Source of the DNA: an uncultured Sulfitobacter sp.
GTDB lineage: Bacteria > Pseudomonadota > Alphaproteobacteria > Rhodobacterales > Rhodobacteraceae
Length of the DNA stretch: 64,000 nucleotides
Reading direction: 5' to 3'
Assembly (NCBI RefSeq): GCF_947499945.1
Contig: NZ_CANMQD010000002.1
Span: 496,001 to 560,000, forward strand
Within the stretch, counting starts at the first letter, position 1; the number at the start of each line of letters is the position of its first letter. The notes beneath the pieces were generated by a model. It ran no database searches. It saw nothing but the letters and a program-made list of their open reading frames with translations, and had not been told where the DNA came from. The translations under genes were made by a program, and so were the position numbers. Shown one piece after another: positions 25,794 to 35,342 of this stretch.

Positions 25794-26671
25794 CCCAATT
25801 TCCTCTGCGCTTCGCCGCCAGTGGTGGCCTGACCATGTGTCAACCGTCCCATGGCGCGTGTGATGAAACGCTCGGAAATGGCAGTAAGGGCAAGATAGAA
25901 TACGAGCAGCGCGAGGAAGTACCACATGCGCCAGTCCCCATGGGGGTAGTCGGTGAAGCGGGGCGTTTTAGAGCCGCCAAGCTCACGCGCCCAATAGACG
26001 ATATCCTCGACACCCAGCAGGAACAGCAACGGCGTAGCCTTAACCAGCACCATCCAGAGGTTGCCAAGGCCGGGCAGGGCATAGACCCACATCTGAGGGA
26101 CAAGAACGCGGCGGAATATCTGGCGGGGCGACATGCCATAGGCCTCTGCCGTTTCAAGTTGTGCACGTGGTACAGCACGCATGGCTCCAAACAAAACATT
26201 GGCCGCAAACGCACCAAAAACAATGGCAAAAGTCAGCACCGCAATGGCAAAGCCGTAGGCCTCATGCACCCATTGCGATGAATTACCCAGAGGCATCTTG
26301 GCCGCTTGGCACACGATGAAATCATTGCCCTGACGTATCGGCTGGTCCCAATCGGGGCAGAGCACCTTGTGGCGCAGGTATTCGATGCCTTGGTCCAGTG
26401 CGATGACAAAGAACAGGAAGAACGCGATGTCGGGAATGCCGCGCACCACTGCGATATAGGTCTTGCCGATCCAACGGAGCGGGGCGATGCGCGAGCGCGC
26501 CGCAGATGCCCCGCCAAAGCCGAACAGAAGGGCCGTTGGTGCAGTGATTGCAAGCAGGATCAGAACAGTAACAACAGACCAATAGAGGTTCAGGTGCTTG
26601 CCTGTCGTCAGGTAGCAGCTAAGCCATGTCAGGCCTTCGAGTTGTTCAGGGTCTGCGCAAAACTGGAACAT
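25790..26671 (-). CDS. ABC transporter permease, polar amino acid/amine type (HisQ-like)
   Basis: About 293 residues with several membrane segments. The EAA loop reads ETAEAYGMSPRQIFRRVLVP near residue 187. A Cys-containing loop between helices 2 and 3 (about 90-130) is longer than in E. coli HisQ. The start at 26671 follows GAAGAAAG; the frame could start at 26722. Its end overlaps the 33-codon ORF. It forms the importer with the second permease, ATPase and binding protein. Confidence 0.88.
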   Translation of the reverse strand: MFQFCADPEQLEGLTWLSCYLTTGKHLNLYWSVVTVLILLAITAPTALLFGFGGASAARSRIAPLRWIGKTYIAVVRGIPDIAFFLFFVIALDQGIEYLRHKVLCPDWDQPIRQGNDFIVCQAAKMPLGNSSQWVHEAYGFAIAVLTFAIVFGAFAANVLFGAMRAVPRAQLETAEAYGMSPRQIFRRVLVPQMWVYALPGLGNLWMVLVKATPLLFLLGVEDIVYWARELGGSKTPRFTDYPHGDWRMWYFLALLVFYLALTAISERFITRAMGRLTHGQATTGGEAQRKLG

Positions 26672-26785
26672 TGGACACTTTCTTCTATTGCGCCAGTTTT
26701 CGGAGCGCGGAGGGGTTGTCAACCACTTGTGGTTTTATGAGGCGCGAGGCAGGTTTGGTGACACGCTTTTCTTCGAGGAAATGAT

Positions 26786-27871
26786 ATGCGCGCAACGGGT
26801 CCATCGGTTGTTATCATTGGGGCAGGTATCATCGGCGCATCAGCCGCCTATGCGCTGCAAAAGGCAGGTGCACGGGTTACGATTGTAGATGCTGGCGGTG
26901 AGACAGCAACTGCCTCCTCCTTTGGTTGGATCAACGCAAGCTTTCACCACGACGCGGCGCATTTTCGTCTGCGCGAGGAGGGGCTTGCCGCGTGGAAACG
27001 CCTTGGATCAAAGCTTGATCTGCCTGTTTCATGGCGAGGAACATTGTGTTGGGAGGAAACGGGCGAGGCCTTGACGGCGCAACACGACCAGCTTTGTGCA
27101 TTGGGATATGCGGTGCGCGAGATTGATCAGGCCGAATTTACATCACTTGAGCCGCATATAGCGGAGCCGCCCGTGCGTGCTCTGCATTTTGCCGCGGAAG
27201 CATCGGTAGACAGCATAGTCGCGACCAACGCATTGCTTGATGCCGCCGCCTCATTAGGCGCGCAGCGTTTGCGCGGCCTCAAAGTGGAAGAGATCATGGA
27301 GACAAAAGGGCGTTTTGCAGGCATCCGCACGCAGGCCGGTATCACTTTGGCCGATCATGTGCTGATTGCCGCAGGAACGGGCACTGCCGCGCTTATGACG
27401 CAGGCAGGCGTACCTATGTCTATGCTGCGCAGACCTGCTTTGGTGTTACGGACGCGCCCTGTGCCGCCTGTATTACGCCATGTCCTTGTGTCTCAATTCG
27501 GAGAGTTGCGGCAACTGGGGGATGGGACGTTATTGATGCCGGCAGCAGTAGATCATCAGGGCGACAGCTCGGAGACAGTCACGGACAGTCTGGAAGACAC
27601 CGCCGATCAGGTGTTGATACGGTTACGCAGCCTGCTGCCTCATCTAACGCTGGACTGGCAGGAACTGACATTGGCGTTCCGCCCTGTGCCGCAGGATGAA
27701 TTGCCTGTTATTGGGGCAGTGGCCAAGGGGCTGCACGTGGCCTGTATGCATTCGGGCATCACCCTTGGCGCATTGGCGGGGGAGCTAGTTGCACAGGAAA
27801 TGCTTGAGGGAGTGACAAACCAGTCAGGTGCACTTTTGGCGGCTTATCGTCCAAGCCGGTTCGCAAAGTAA
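26786..27871 (+). CDS. FAD-dependent amino acid/amine oxidase (DadA-like)
   Basis: 361 residues of the DAO superfamily. The FAD-binding motif GAGIIGASAAYALQ is at residues 12-25, followed by the typical mid-domain and C-terminal substrate cap. It probably oxidises an amino acid or secondary amine brought in by the importer. It is on the opposite strand to the rest of the cluster and lies between the permease genes and the binding-protein gene. RBS GAGGAAATG is visible. Confidence 0.82.
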   Translation: MRATGPSVVIIGAGIIGASAAYALQKAGARVTIVDAGGETATASSFGWINASFHHDAAHFRLREEGLAAWKRLGSKLDLPVSWRGTLCWEETGEALTAQHDQLCALGYAVREIDQAEFTSLEPHIAEPPVRALHFAAEASVDSIVATNALLDAAASLGAQRLRGLKVEEIMETKGRFAGIRTQAGITLADHVLIAAGTGTAALMTQAGVPMSMLRRPALVLRTRPVPPVLRHVLVSQFGELRQLGDGTLLMPAAVDHQGDSSETVTDSLEDTADQVLIRLRSLLPHLTLDWQELTLAFRPVPQDELPVIGAVAKGLHVACMHSGITLGALAGELVAQEMLEGVTNQSGALLAAYRPSRFAK

Positions 27872-27899
27872 GGCGGACCTGCACCAGCAGGCCCGCCTT
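27870..27899. terminator. Bidirectional hairpin between oxidase and binding-protein genes
   Basis: AAGGCGGACCTGC (27870-27882) pairs with GCAGGCCCGCCTT (27887-27899), 12 of 13 bases, between the convergent genes. T-rich flanks are weak. Confidence 0.6.
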
Positions 27900-27911
27900 A
27901 GATATTGTAGA

Positions 27912-28658
27912 TCAGAACTGTGCCGCTTCTGGCAGCCATTTTGCGATCAGCGCGTTGAGTGAGCCATCCGCCTTCATAGACTGGATCGCCGTGTTGAATT
28001 TCTCGCGCAGCTCACCGTCGCTTTCGCGGATACCGAGGCCAATACCACCACCGAGCAACTCGTCTTGCTCGAGCAATTGCAAATCACCATCTTCTTCGGC
28101 AATCGGTGCGAGGAAGGACTTATCGGCCAGAACCGCATCCGCTTCGCCGTTTTTCACGGCAGCAACGGTTTCTTCTGGTGTCGCAAATTCAACAAGTGTC
28201 GCGCCTTCCATGGAGGCGATGTGGCTTGCCTGAATTGTACCAGCTTGAGCCGCGATGACTGCGCCCGACAGGTCTAACTCACCCATGGCGAGATAGGAGG
28301 ACGGATCGGGCAAGGTGTAGGGGTCGGAGAAGTCGATGACTTCGTCACGCTCGTCTGTGATGGACATGCCCGCGATGATCACGTCGTAGTTGCCGGATAC
28401 AAGGTTCGGGATGATGCTGTCCCACTCGTTTGTGACCCACTCGCATGTCAGCTCGGCACGCGCGCAGAGCTCGTCGCCCACTGCACGCTCGAAACCGTCA
28501 ACCTCGCCCGCGTCGTTGAGGAAGTTGTAGGGGGGGTAGGCGCCTTCGGTGCCGAGGCGGATGGTTTTGCCGTGGCCATCGGCCATCGCCATGCCAGCCG
28601 TGAGGGCCAAGCCTGCTGTAATAGCCAGTGCAGAAGTCGCAAGAATAAGGTTTTTCAT
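27912..28658 (-). CDS. ABC transporter substrate-binding protein
   Basis: A 248-residue periplasmic binding protein of the polar amino acid family (SBP_bac_3). It has a signal peptide ending near Ala-Met-Ala (residue 26), and the mature start RLGTEGAYPPYNFL is the hallmark of the family. Start at 28658 is set by a GGGAGAC site. The ligand is unknown; the neighbouring gamma-glutamyl ligases suggest a polyamine, or a related amine. Expected to be the most abundant component. Confidence 0.92.
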   Translation of the reverse strand: MKNLILATSALAITAGLALTAGMAMADGHGKTIRLGTEGAYPPYNFLNDAGEVDGFERAVGDELCARAELTCEWVTNEWDSIIPNLVSGNYDVIIAGMSITDERDEVIDFSDPYTLPDPSSYLAMGELDLSGAVIAAQAGTIQASHIASMEGATLVEFATPEETVAAVKNGEADAVLADKSFLAPIAEEDGDLQLLEQDELLGGGIGLGIRESDGELREKFNTAIQSMKADGSLNALIAKWLPEAAQF

Positions 28659-28689
28659 TTGGTGTCTCCCAGGTTTTACCATTTACGGT

Positions 28690-29466
28690 TTATGCGGCGT
28701 GGGTTGCAGAGAGGAACCCGCGCAGTCGCTCTGATTTGGGTGCTCCGAATAACGTCTCGGGGCTCCCTTGTTCTTCGATCAGGCCGTTGTGCAGGAACAC
28801 AACCGTGTCAGATACGTCAGCGGCCAGTTTCATATCATGTGTGACGATCATCATGGTTCGGCCCTCGGCGGCCAGATCCTTGATCACCTTGATGACTTCT
28901 TGCTCCAGCTCGGGATCGAGTGCGCTGGTCGGCTCATCAAACAGCAGCGCTTCGGGCTCCATACACAGCGCACGTGCAATAGCGGCGCGTTGCTGCTGAC
29001 CACCGGAAAGTTGGGCAGGATAGACGTTACATTTATCGCCGATGCCTACCTTTTCGAGATAGGCGCGCGCGGACTTTTCGACCTCTGCGCGGTCGCGGTG
29101 CAGCACAGTTACGGGTGCTTCCATAACATTCTCGAGAATGGTCATGTGGGCCCAAAGGTTGAACTGTTGAAACACCATGCTGAGGTTCGTGCGGATGCGA
29201 AGAACTTGCTGTGCATCGGCGGGGCGACGATTGTGGGTATTGCCGCGCCACGTGACGGGCTCTCCATTGAAAAGAAGCTCGCCTTGCTGGCTGTCCTCAA
29301 GCAGGTTGCAACAGCGCAAAAGGGTAGATTTTCCCGATCCCGATGAGCCGATGAGCGAGATAACGTGGCCGCGGGGGGCTGCGATGCTCACACCCTTCAA
29401 CACTTCCAAAGCGCCATACGCTTTGTGCAGGTCGCGGATTTCGATAACGGGTATGTCTGCTGTCAC
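28690..29466 (-). CDS. ABC transporter ATP-binding protein (HisP-like)
   Basis: 258 residues. Walker A GSSGSGKST (40-48), Q-loop near 100, signature LSGGQQQR (153-160), Walker B LLFDEP (174-179) and the D-loop SALD are all intact. It energises the importer whose permeases lie at 24.9-26.7 kb. It starts the minus-strand transcript, followed by the binding-protein gene after 31 bases. The upstream 102 bases are the probable promoter region. Confidence 0.95.
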   Translation of the reverse strand: MTADIPVIEIRDLHKAYGALEVLKGVSIAAPRGHVISLIGSSGSGKSTLLRCCNLLEDSQQGELLFNGEPVTWRGNTHNRRPADAQQVLRIRTNLSMVFQQFNLWAHMTILENVMEAPVTVLHRDRAEVEKSARAYLEKVGIGDKCNVYPAQLSGGQQQRAAIARALCMEPEALLFDEPTSALDPELEQEVIKVIKDLAAEGRTMMIVTHDMKLAADVSDTVVFLHNGLIEEQGSPETLFGAPKSERLRGFLSATHAA

Positions 29467-29568
29467 GTTTGGGCCATCTGTTGCAAGTGCAGCGCAGATA
29501 AGACGCGAGAATCAATCCATATGCAACGTGCAATGGGCCGGCCCTGTAACTTCCCCGCGGTAAAGGTG

Positions 29569-30003
29569 TCAGCGCTCGGCGCGTTGGCGTGCTTGGGCAC
29601 TATCCATGTCGGTAATGCCCAGCAAATTTGTAACGAGCCGAAGCAGCGCGTCTTCTTCTTTCGCGCGGCTTCCATCAGCAAGTGCGACCTGCCAAAGCGC
29701 TTCCACCACTGCGAGGCGGTCTTCGTAAGGCACAGCGTCTTTGATCGCGCGGGTGAAACGCACTGTATCCGGGGCCTCGGATTCGAGAACCTCGGCATCT
29801 GCCAGCAATGAGTCGCGCTCCCCTTCTCCAAGAGCGTAGCGGGCGCTAATAATGCTCTGAATGCGCGTCCGTTCAGACGTACTATAGTCATGGTCCGAGC
29901 GCGCGACACGCACCAGCAAAGCAGTCATGGCAAGGCGTGCATCGCCATCGGGAAGTGGAGCGGGGGCTGGATCAGTCAGCCTTTTGATAAAATCTGCAAA
30001 CAT
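29569..30003 (-). CDS. TerB-like protein
   Basis: 144 residues, all-helical, with a mid-region YEDRLAVVEALWQVALADGS that matches the TerB (tellurite resistance-type) helical domain with acidic residues for metal binding. No other ter genes are nearby, so a tellurite role is not shown. It is the downstream member of a tandem pair with the gene at 30.0-30.5 kb (29 bases apart) and shares the YDDR/YEDR...MADG motif with it. Confidence 0.82.
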   Translation of the reverse strand: MFADFIKRLTDPAPAPLPDGDARLAMTALLVRVARSDHDYSTSERTRIQSIISARYALGEGERDSLLADAEVLESEAPDTVRFTRAIKDAVPYEDRLAVVEALWQVALADGSRAKEEDALLRLVTNLLGITDMDSAQARQRAER

Positions 30004-30032
30004 GAGTTTCTATCTAAGGCGCTCTGGACGTT

Positions 30033-30470
30033 TTACAATTCGCCAAGGGCATTTTTTCGCGCTTCGGCAATATCGGCATCGCTAAGGCCAAGGGCCGTCT
30101 CGATAGCGAGCAGTTGTACTTCTTCATCGTCATCGCGGCGACCGTCAGCCATGGCAACAGACCACATCGCGTGACCCAGCGCCTTGCGGTCATCATAGGC
30201 AACTTCTTCGCGCACGATCTTTGTGAATTCTGCTGTCCCGGGGGCATGCCGTTCCAGCGCTTCACATTCAGCGCGCAGTTTGGCCGCCTCGAGAGGTTTG
30301 AGGTGGAAGGTCGCACTTAAAATCTTGTCGATCTGGGCCACTTCAGCAGCGAGGTATTGACGATTGGCCAAGGCTACGCGCACCAGCAACGCACCAAGTG
30401 CAAGCTGGGGGTTTGGCTGTGGAAGAGGCTTGGGCGAGGGCGCACGGCGCGGGAAAAGGCGTTCTAACAT
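30033..30470 (-). CDS. TerB-like protein, tandem paralogue
   Basis: 145 residues with the same helical domain (VAYDDRKALGHAMWSVAMADGRRDDDEE). The acidic DDDEE run replaces AKEED in the neighbour. The N-terminus is Pro-rich (PSPKPLPQPNP). The two genes derive from one duplication. Likely cotranscribed with the exported protein 9 bases upstream. Confidence 0.82.
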   Translation of the reverse strand: MLERLFPRRAPSPKPLPQPNPQLALGALLVRVALANRQYLAAEVAQIDKILSATFHLKPLEAAKLRAECEALERHAPGTAEFTKIVREEVAYDDRKALGHAMWSVAMADGRRDDDEEVQLLAIETALGLSDADIAEARKNALGEL

Positions 30471-30479
30471 AGCAGTTTG

Positions 30480-31130
30480 TTAACTTAGATCGGGGATTTT
30501 GCCAAACCTAATCGTATCAATTGCGATCCCTTGGGGGTCGGTGTTGTTCACAACCACCCCTGCAATATCATCTGCCCCTTCCATCCGCATGAAAGCAATG
30601 GCAAATTCTCCGACCGGGCTGACAGGAACCTGTGCCAACAATGTGCCATCGCGGGCCAGAAACAGGATATTGGCGCGGCCCTGCTCGCCACCGCGCATAT
30701 CAATCGAGAGGGCGGACTGGTCGCTGTCAAATAGGATGGCTATAGCCCCTTCACCCTGTGCGTCGCGTTTTGGAAAACCTGCGTGGCCATAGCCGTTCAG
30801 GACTGCAACGCCCATAAAACTTACCACCGAAAGGTTTTGCCCCTGCGCACCGGGCAGCAGGGTCAAAGGTGCAAAGGCGGGGCCTGCAACAGAATCATGG
30901 GCACCTGCGGTTGAAAGAATCTGGCCTGCAAACCGCTCCCCGAATTGCGCACCACTTAGTGCCAGCACGTCGTCAACCGCATAGCCGGGGCCATAACCCG
31001 AGCGGGTCTCGTCGAATGTGATAATTTCGGGGAGAACAAGGCTGTCTGGATCGACAAGGCAGACGGCATTCCCGCAGGCGAGTGCGGGCAGGGGCATGAG
31101 GGCGAGGATTAGGGCGCTAAGATATCTCAT
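30480..31130 (-). CDS. Exported protein of unknown function
   Basis: 216 residues with a clear signal peptide (Leu-rich core at 4-16, Ala-x-Ala cleavage near 19) and two cysteines right after (ACGNAVC), which could form a disulphide in the periplasm. The rest looks like a beta-rich globular domain. I do not recognise a family. It is 9 bases from the TerB pair, and 19 bases downstream of the DUF1330 gene on the same strand, so all may form one operon. Confidence 0.65.
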   Translation of the reverse strand: MRYLSALILALMPLPALACGNAVCLVDPDSLVLPEIITFDETRSGYGPGYAVDDVLALSGAQFGERFAGQILSTAGAHDSVAGPAFAPLTLLPGAQGQNLSVVSFMGVAVLNGYGHAGFPKRDAQGEGAIAILFDSDQSALSIDMRGGEQGRANILFLARDGTLLAQVPVSPVGEFAIAFMRMEGADDIAGVVVNNTDPQGIAIDTIRFGKIPDLS

Positions 31131-31149
31131 AGCATCATCCTAACACAAT

Positions 31150-31446
31150 CTAGACCTCATAGCCCTCTATTATTACGAGGCTTCCGTCAGAAACAGTCAT
31201 GCGGATGTCTTTTGCGTTCTGGTATCCGGGGCTCTCATAACAGGCGACGGCATCAGCATAGCTGGGGAATTCGATGACAACGGTGCGGGCATGGGCTTTG
31301 CCTTCGCGGACCTGTTGGGTGCCGCCGCGCACAAGGAATTTTGCGCCATAATCAGCAAAGGGTTTGGCGTTTGCAACGCGGTATTTCTCATAGATCGCCG
31401 CATCGCGGACATCCATGTTTCCGATCCAGTAACCCTTTTTAGGCAT
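31150..31446 (-). CDS. DUF1330 family protein
   Basis: 98 residues of the dimeric ferredoxin-like alpha/beta barrel fold DUF1330, with FLVRGG and RTVVIEFPSYADAVACYESP as hallmarks. The biochemical role is unknown. It is between rlmJ and the exported-protein gene on the same strand. Confidence 0.88.
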   Translation of the reverse strand: MPKKGYWIGNMDVRDAAIYEKYRVANAKPFADYGAKFLVRGGTQQVREGKAHARTVVIEFPSYADAVACYESPGYQNAKDIRMTVSDGSLVIIEGYEV

Positions 31447-31476
31447 TGTACTCTTCCTCCCGATTGTATCGCGATC

Positions 31477-32256
31477 TTAGCGTAGCTTTGCGTAGTCTTT
31501 CGCCAGCCGCTTGGCCTCATCCGCTAAGCCGTAGGGCGGGTTTAGCACAAACATGCCCGACCCTACCATCCCGTGCCCTGGACGGGCGGGGGGGAAGCGG
31601 ACCTCGTGGCGCAGCGCGCCTGCGAATTGGGTGCTTAGCGCTTCCAACATCGGCTCGTGCGCACGGCTGGTCAGCAGCGGGTACCACAGGGCGATGATGC
31701 CGACATTCCACGCGCGGTGAAGCTTGGCTATGTGGCGGAAGATATTGGTATAATCTTCCTTTATCTCATAGCTGGGATCGATCAGCAGCAGGCCGCGGCG
31801 GGGCATGGGCGGACATAAGGCAAAGGCCGTTTCGAACCCGTCGCGCAGATGGATTTTGGCACCCGTTGGCGACATGGCAAGCTCCAAGGCGGCGTGTTCG
31901 CGGGGGTGCAATTCGGCCAGATGGATGGTGTCAGTGGGGCGCAGCAGATGGGCGGCGATTAGCGGCGAGCCGGGGTAGGCATTGGGGCCGTCCTCGGCCT
32001 TCACACGGTCCAGCACGCGGGCATAGGGATGATCTGCGCTAAACCATTTGCGGGATTGGGTAATTCCCGCCGCAGCCTCACCGGTTTTGAGGGCTTCCTC
32101 GGCCTGCAAATCATAGAGCGCACGGCCTGCATGCGTCTCGATGTAGGTGAGCGGTTTATCCTTGGCCGTAAGGTAATCGAGCATCCATGCGAGCAGGGCG
32201 TGTTTGTGGACATCGGCCAGATTTCCAGCGTGATAGATATGTTGATAACTGAGCAT
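31477..32256 (-). CDS. rlmJ: 23S rRNA adenine-2030 N6-methyltransferase
   Basis: 259 residues, RlmJ family. The N-terminus MLSYQHIYHAGN is typical, and the methyltransferase motif IV reads DPSYE in LLIDPSYEIKEDY (DPPY variant). It methylates A2030 in 23S rRNA with S-adenosyl-methionine. Expression and regulation are unknown, but a 336-base gap with tandem repeats lies upstream. Confidence 0.92.
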   Translation of the reverse strand: MLSYQHIYHAGNLADVHKHALLAWMLDYLTAKDKPLTYIETHAGRALYDLQAEEALKTGEAAAGITQSRKWFSADHPYARVLDRVKAEDGPNAYPGSPLIAAHLLRPTDTIHLAELHPREHAALELAMSPTGAKIHLRDGFETAFALCPPMPRRGLLLIDPSYEIKEDYTNIFRHIAKLHRAWNVGIIALWYPLLTSRAHEPMLEALSTQFAGALRHEVRFPPARPGHGMVGSGMFVLNPPYGLADEAKRLAKDYAKLR

Positions 32257-32372
32257 ACAAGCGGTGTAGCGGATGGGGGCGTATGCGCAACGGTTAATGC
32301 GCGGATTTGGTCTGGGGGCGGCATATGGGGGTTAACGCCATAACAGAGCGAGATTTGGTGGGGGTGCCTTGC

Positions 32373-32405
32373 GCATACTCCGCGTACCCCCCCTGTACAC
32401 CGCCC
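32373..32405. repeat. Second array of three 11-bp units
   Basis: On the plus strand the units are GCATACTCCGC (32373-32383), GTACCCCCCCT (32384-32394) and GTACACCGCCC (32395-32405), exactly 11 bases apart. The unit pattern matches the minus-strand array at 3567-3599. Confidence 0.55.
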
Positions 32406-32527
32406 GAGACAGAGATTGGAGGATTAAGGGTGCGTGCGGTGCATGGGTTAGGCGGAGATGAAGGGCGACAGCCGCATGGCAAGTTTGGCTGCCCTTGATC
32501 TGAAATGGGTGGGCGTGCCAGAATTGC

Positions 32528-32583
32528 TCAGAAGCCACCGCGTTGGCGAAAAGGGTCAGAAGCCACCGCGGCGGCGAAAAGGG
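32528..32583. repeat. 28-base tandem duplication
   Basis: Two adjacent 28-base copies (32528-32555 and 32556-32583) differ at two bases (TT against CG near the middle). Each ends in GAAAAGGG, so the duplication repeats a ribosome-site-like sequence in front of the VOC start. Confidence 0.75.
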
Positions 32584-32592
32584 ATGAGCAGA

Positions 32593-33006
32593 ATGATTGC
32601 CTATGTGACGGTTGGTGCGGATGACATTGAGGGTGCGAGACGGTTTTACGATGCGTTTCTGCCTGTGCTTGGTTACGGGCTTGAACAAGGTCCCGAGGGC
32701 TTGAGCTATGCGCTGCCTGTGGAAGCGGGGCAGTCGCCTGTCTATCCAGATTTCTACATCAAGCCGACCTTTGACGGGCAGCCTGCAACGGCGGGAAACG
32801 GGACGATGGTGGCGTTTGAAGCGCGTGGTCAAAGTCAGGTGCGCGCACTCCATGCGGCGGCCGTTGCCGCTGGCGGAGTGGACGAGGGGCAACCGGGGTT
32901 CCGCGCGTCATACGGTCCGCATTTTTATGTGAGTTATTTGCGCGATCCACAGGGCAACAAGATTGCTCTGTTTTCAAGTGACCCGAGTGAGCCTTCGCGC
33001 GATTAG
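32593..33006 (+). CDS. VOC-family protein
   Basis: 137 residues with the VOC beta-alpha-beta fold, ending in [13 protein letters not shown] where the Asp/Asn-Lys pattern is typical. No close match to the VOC gene at 13.1 kb beyond the fold. The start at 32593 is chosen since GAAAAGGG lies 9 bases upstream; 32584 would leave no spacing. It overlaps the pyrG stop by 3 bases, tail to tail. Substrate unknown. Confidence 0.8.
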   Translation: MIAYVTVGADDIEGARRFYDAFLPVLGYGLEQGPEGLSYALPVEAGQSPVYPDFYIKPTFDGQPATAGNGTMVAFEARGQSQVRALHAAAVAAGGVDEGQPGFRASYGPHFYVSYLRDPQGNKIALFSSDPSEPSRD

Positions 33007-34652
33007 ACCAGCCGAGACATGTCCTTGGCCGCTTTTACGAAGCCTTTGAACAGGGGATGGGGCTTGAACGGTTTTGACTTCAGCTCGGGATGAAACTGCA
33101 CGCCGATGAACCATGGATGATCTGACCATTCCACGATCTCGGGAAGTTTGCCGTCGGGGGACATGCCGGAGAAACTCATCCCTGCTTTTTCCAACTGCTC
33201 GCGGTAGGCGATGTCTACCTCATAGCGGTGGCGGTGGCGCTCGTCGATTTTGGTAGTGCCGTAGACCTCAGCGACTTTTGAGCCTTCTTTGAGGGTCGCG
33301 TCGTAGGCGCCAAGGCGCATGGTGCCGCCTTTGTCATCGCCGACTTTACGCTCGACCTTATGGTTGCCCTGCACCCATTCTTTGAGGTGGTAGACGACAG
33401 GTTCGAAGCGTTTTTTGCCTGCGGATTCGTGGTCGAATTCCTCGGAACCTGCGGTTGAGAGGCCCGCGACGTTGCGGGCGGCCTCGATCACGGCCATTTG
33501 CATGCCCAGACAGATGCCGAGATAGGGCACTTTATGCTCGCGTGCGTATTGGGCGGCGCGGATTTTACCTTCGGTGCCGCGTTCGCCAAAGCCGCCCGGG
33601 ACAAGGATAGCGTGGTAGCCCTCAAGTTGGGTGGCGACGTCGTCGGATTTCTCGAAGACTTCGGCATCGACCCATTCGATTTTTACGCGCACACGGTTGG
33701 CCATGCCGCCGTGGGTCAGTGCTTCGGCGATCGATTTATATGCATCGCCAAGCTGGGTGTATTTGCCGACAATTGCGACTTTTACTTCGCCTTCGGGGTT
33801 GTGGATGCGGTCGTAGACGTCGTTCCAGATGCGCAGGTCAGGCTTGGGCGCGGGGGAGATATCAAAGGCGTCGAGGACGGCCTGATCAAGCCCTTGGGCG
33901 TGGTAGGCCAGCGGTGCCTCATAGATGGATTTCAGATCGTAAGCAGCGACAACTGATTCTTTGCGCACGTTACAGAAGAGGGCAATCTTCTCGCGCTCTT
34001 TCTCGGGGATGGGATGTTCGGATCGGCAGACGAGGATGTCGGGCGCGATGCCGATGGATTGGAGTTCTTTGACCGAGTGTTGGGTGGGTTTGGTTTTCAA
34101 TTCTCCGCTGGCCGCGAGGTAGGGCAGCAGCGTGAGATGCATGAAGATACACTGGCCGCGCGGTTTGTCGTGGGAGAACTGGCGGATCGCCTCAAAGAAG
34201 GGCAGGCCTTCGATGTCGCCCACAGTGCCGCCGATTTCGCAGAGCATAAAGTCGACTTCGTCTTCGCCAATGGCGAGGAAGTCTTTGATTTCATTGGTAA
34301 CGTGGGGGATGACTTGGATTGTCTTGCCCAGATAATCGCCGCGACGCTCTTTCTCCAGCACAGTGGAGTAGACGCGGCCCGAGGAGATGGAATCAGTTTT
34401 GCGTGCGCTCACACCTGTGAACCGCTCGTAGTGACCCAGATCGAGGTCGGTTTCTGCGCCATCGTCTGTGACGAACACTTCGCCATGCTCGAACGGGGAC
34501 ATCGTACCAGGATCGACGTTGAGGTAGGGATCAAGTTTGCGCAGGCGGACAGAGTAGCCGCGTGCCTGCAGGAGTGCGCCGAGGGCTGCGGATGCAAGAC
34601 CTTTGCCAAGTGAGGATACAACACCGCCGGTGATGAAAATGTAGCGTGCCAT
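33003..34652 (-). CDS. pyrG: CTP synthase
   Basis: 549 residues. The N-terminal synthetase domain begins with [15 protein letters not shown], the P-loop for ATP, and the C-terminal class I amidotransferase domain holds the nucleophile Cys in GICLGMQ and the HPE triad part QFHPEL. It makes CTP from UTP and glutamine. Length and both domains are complete. Confidence 0.98.
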   Translation of the reverse strand: MARYIFITGGVVSSLGKGLASAALGALLQARGYSVRLRKLDPYLNVDPGTMSPFEHGEVFVTDDGAETDLDLGHYERFTGVSARKTDSISSGRVYSTVLEKERRGDYLGKTIQVIPHVTNEIKDFLAIGEDEVDFMLCEIGGTVGDIEGLPFFEAIRQFSHDKPRGQCIFMHLTLLPYLAASGELKTKPTQHSVKELQSIGIAPDILVCRSEHPIPEKEREKIALFCNVRKESVVAAYDLKSIYEAPLAYHAQGLDQAVLDAFDISPAPKPDLRIWNDVYDRIHNPEGEVKVAIVGKYTQLGDAYKSIAEALTHGGMANRVRVKIEWVDAEVFEKSDDVATQLEGYHAILVPGGFGERGTEGKIRAAQYAREHKVPYLGICLGMQMAVIEAARNVAGLSTAGSEEFDHESAGKKRFEPVVYHLKEWVQGNHKVERKVGDDKGGTMRLGAYDATLKEGSKVAEVYGTTKIDERHRHRYEVDIAYREQLEKAGMSFSGMSPDGKLPEIVEWSDHPWFIGVQFHPELKSKPFKPHPLFKGFVKAAKDMSRLV

Positions 34653-34845
34653 TGTCTGGTCTCTCCCGTGCGCGAATTTGCGTCTTTTCTGCGTCTATTA
34701 GGCCTGTTCGGAACACGCCCAAGCGGGTGCAATATGCACACCCCACGGGAGTTCATTGTAGCAGGATTCGGAAAGGCAAGGCAAGGCGAGGTGGGCTACA
34801 TGTTGTAGCTAAAATCGCATCTGCCTCATCTTGTTGAGGTTTTAG

Positions 34846-35205
34846 TTAATCAAGTGTTGGAACCAGCGGTGTGTTGTCGCCATCAATGGGCGGCAGCAGG
34901 TTGTTGAGGTCCGGCGTTGGTACATCGCTTTGGTTCAGCGCGGGGGGCGATGCGGTCAAACGGTCGAGCACGGAGGAGCCTGCGGATTTCTGTGCTGTTA
35001 CAATGGTCAAGGTGATGGAAGTCACGACGAAGGCCATGCCCAAAATCCATGTTACTTTGCTCATGGGTGTTGCTGGCGGTCTGCCAGAGTTGCCGCCACC
35101 GCCGCCACCAATGCCGAGGCCACCGCCCTCCGAGCGTTGAAGCAGCACAACTGCGATCAAGGCAAGCGCGAGAATAAGGTGGACGATCAGGACGACATTT
35201 TCCAT
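34846..35205 (-). CDS. secG: Preprotein translocase subunit SecG
   Basis: 119 residues with the two membrane segments of SecG (about 3-22 and 48-68), linked by a Gly-rich cytosolic loop (GGGLGIGGGGGGNSG), and a C-terminal Pro-rich tail. The start at 35205 gives the canonical MENVVLIVHL; the longer frame from 35313 is disregarded. pyrG lies 193 bases further on the same strand; no tRNA was seen between. Confidence 0.9.
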   Translation of the reverse strand: MENVVLIVHLILALALIAVVLLQRSEGGGLGIGGGGGGNSGRPPATPMSKVTWILGMAFVVTSITLTIVTAQKSAGSSVLDRLTASPPALNQSDVPTPDLNNLLPPIDGDNTPLVPTLD

Positions 35206-35342
35206 GGGGTGCTGGCTGCTCTTTGCTGGGTCGGTTTGGGGGTATCTAGGCAAGTTTGGGTTTGGGGGCAAGGGAGGATGCGCCGTCAAATGGTGCAGGT
35301 AGGGCGTAGACAAGCAGTTTATTGCGGGGCAAGCTGTATCTT

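Larger units (their letters stand above)
32257..32592. other. 336-base gap with two repeat structures
   Basis: Divergent intergenic region between rlmJ and the VOC gene. It holds the second 11-bp tandem array (32373-32405) and a 28-base tandem duplication (32528-32583). No convincing gene or RNA is seen. Confidence 0.7.

Noticed and set aside
34653..34845. Possible tRNA between pyrG and secG
   Set aside because: In some genomes a tRNA follows secG. No cloverleaf arms or T-loop could be found in these 193 bases.
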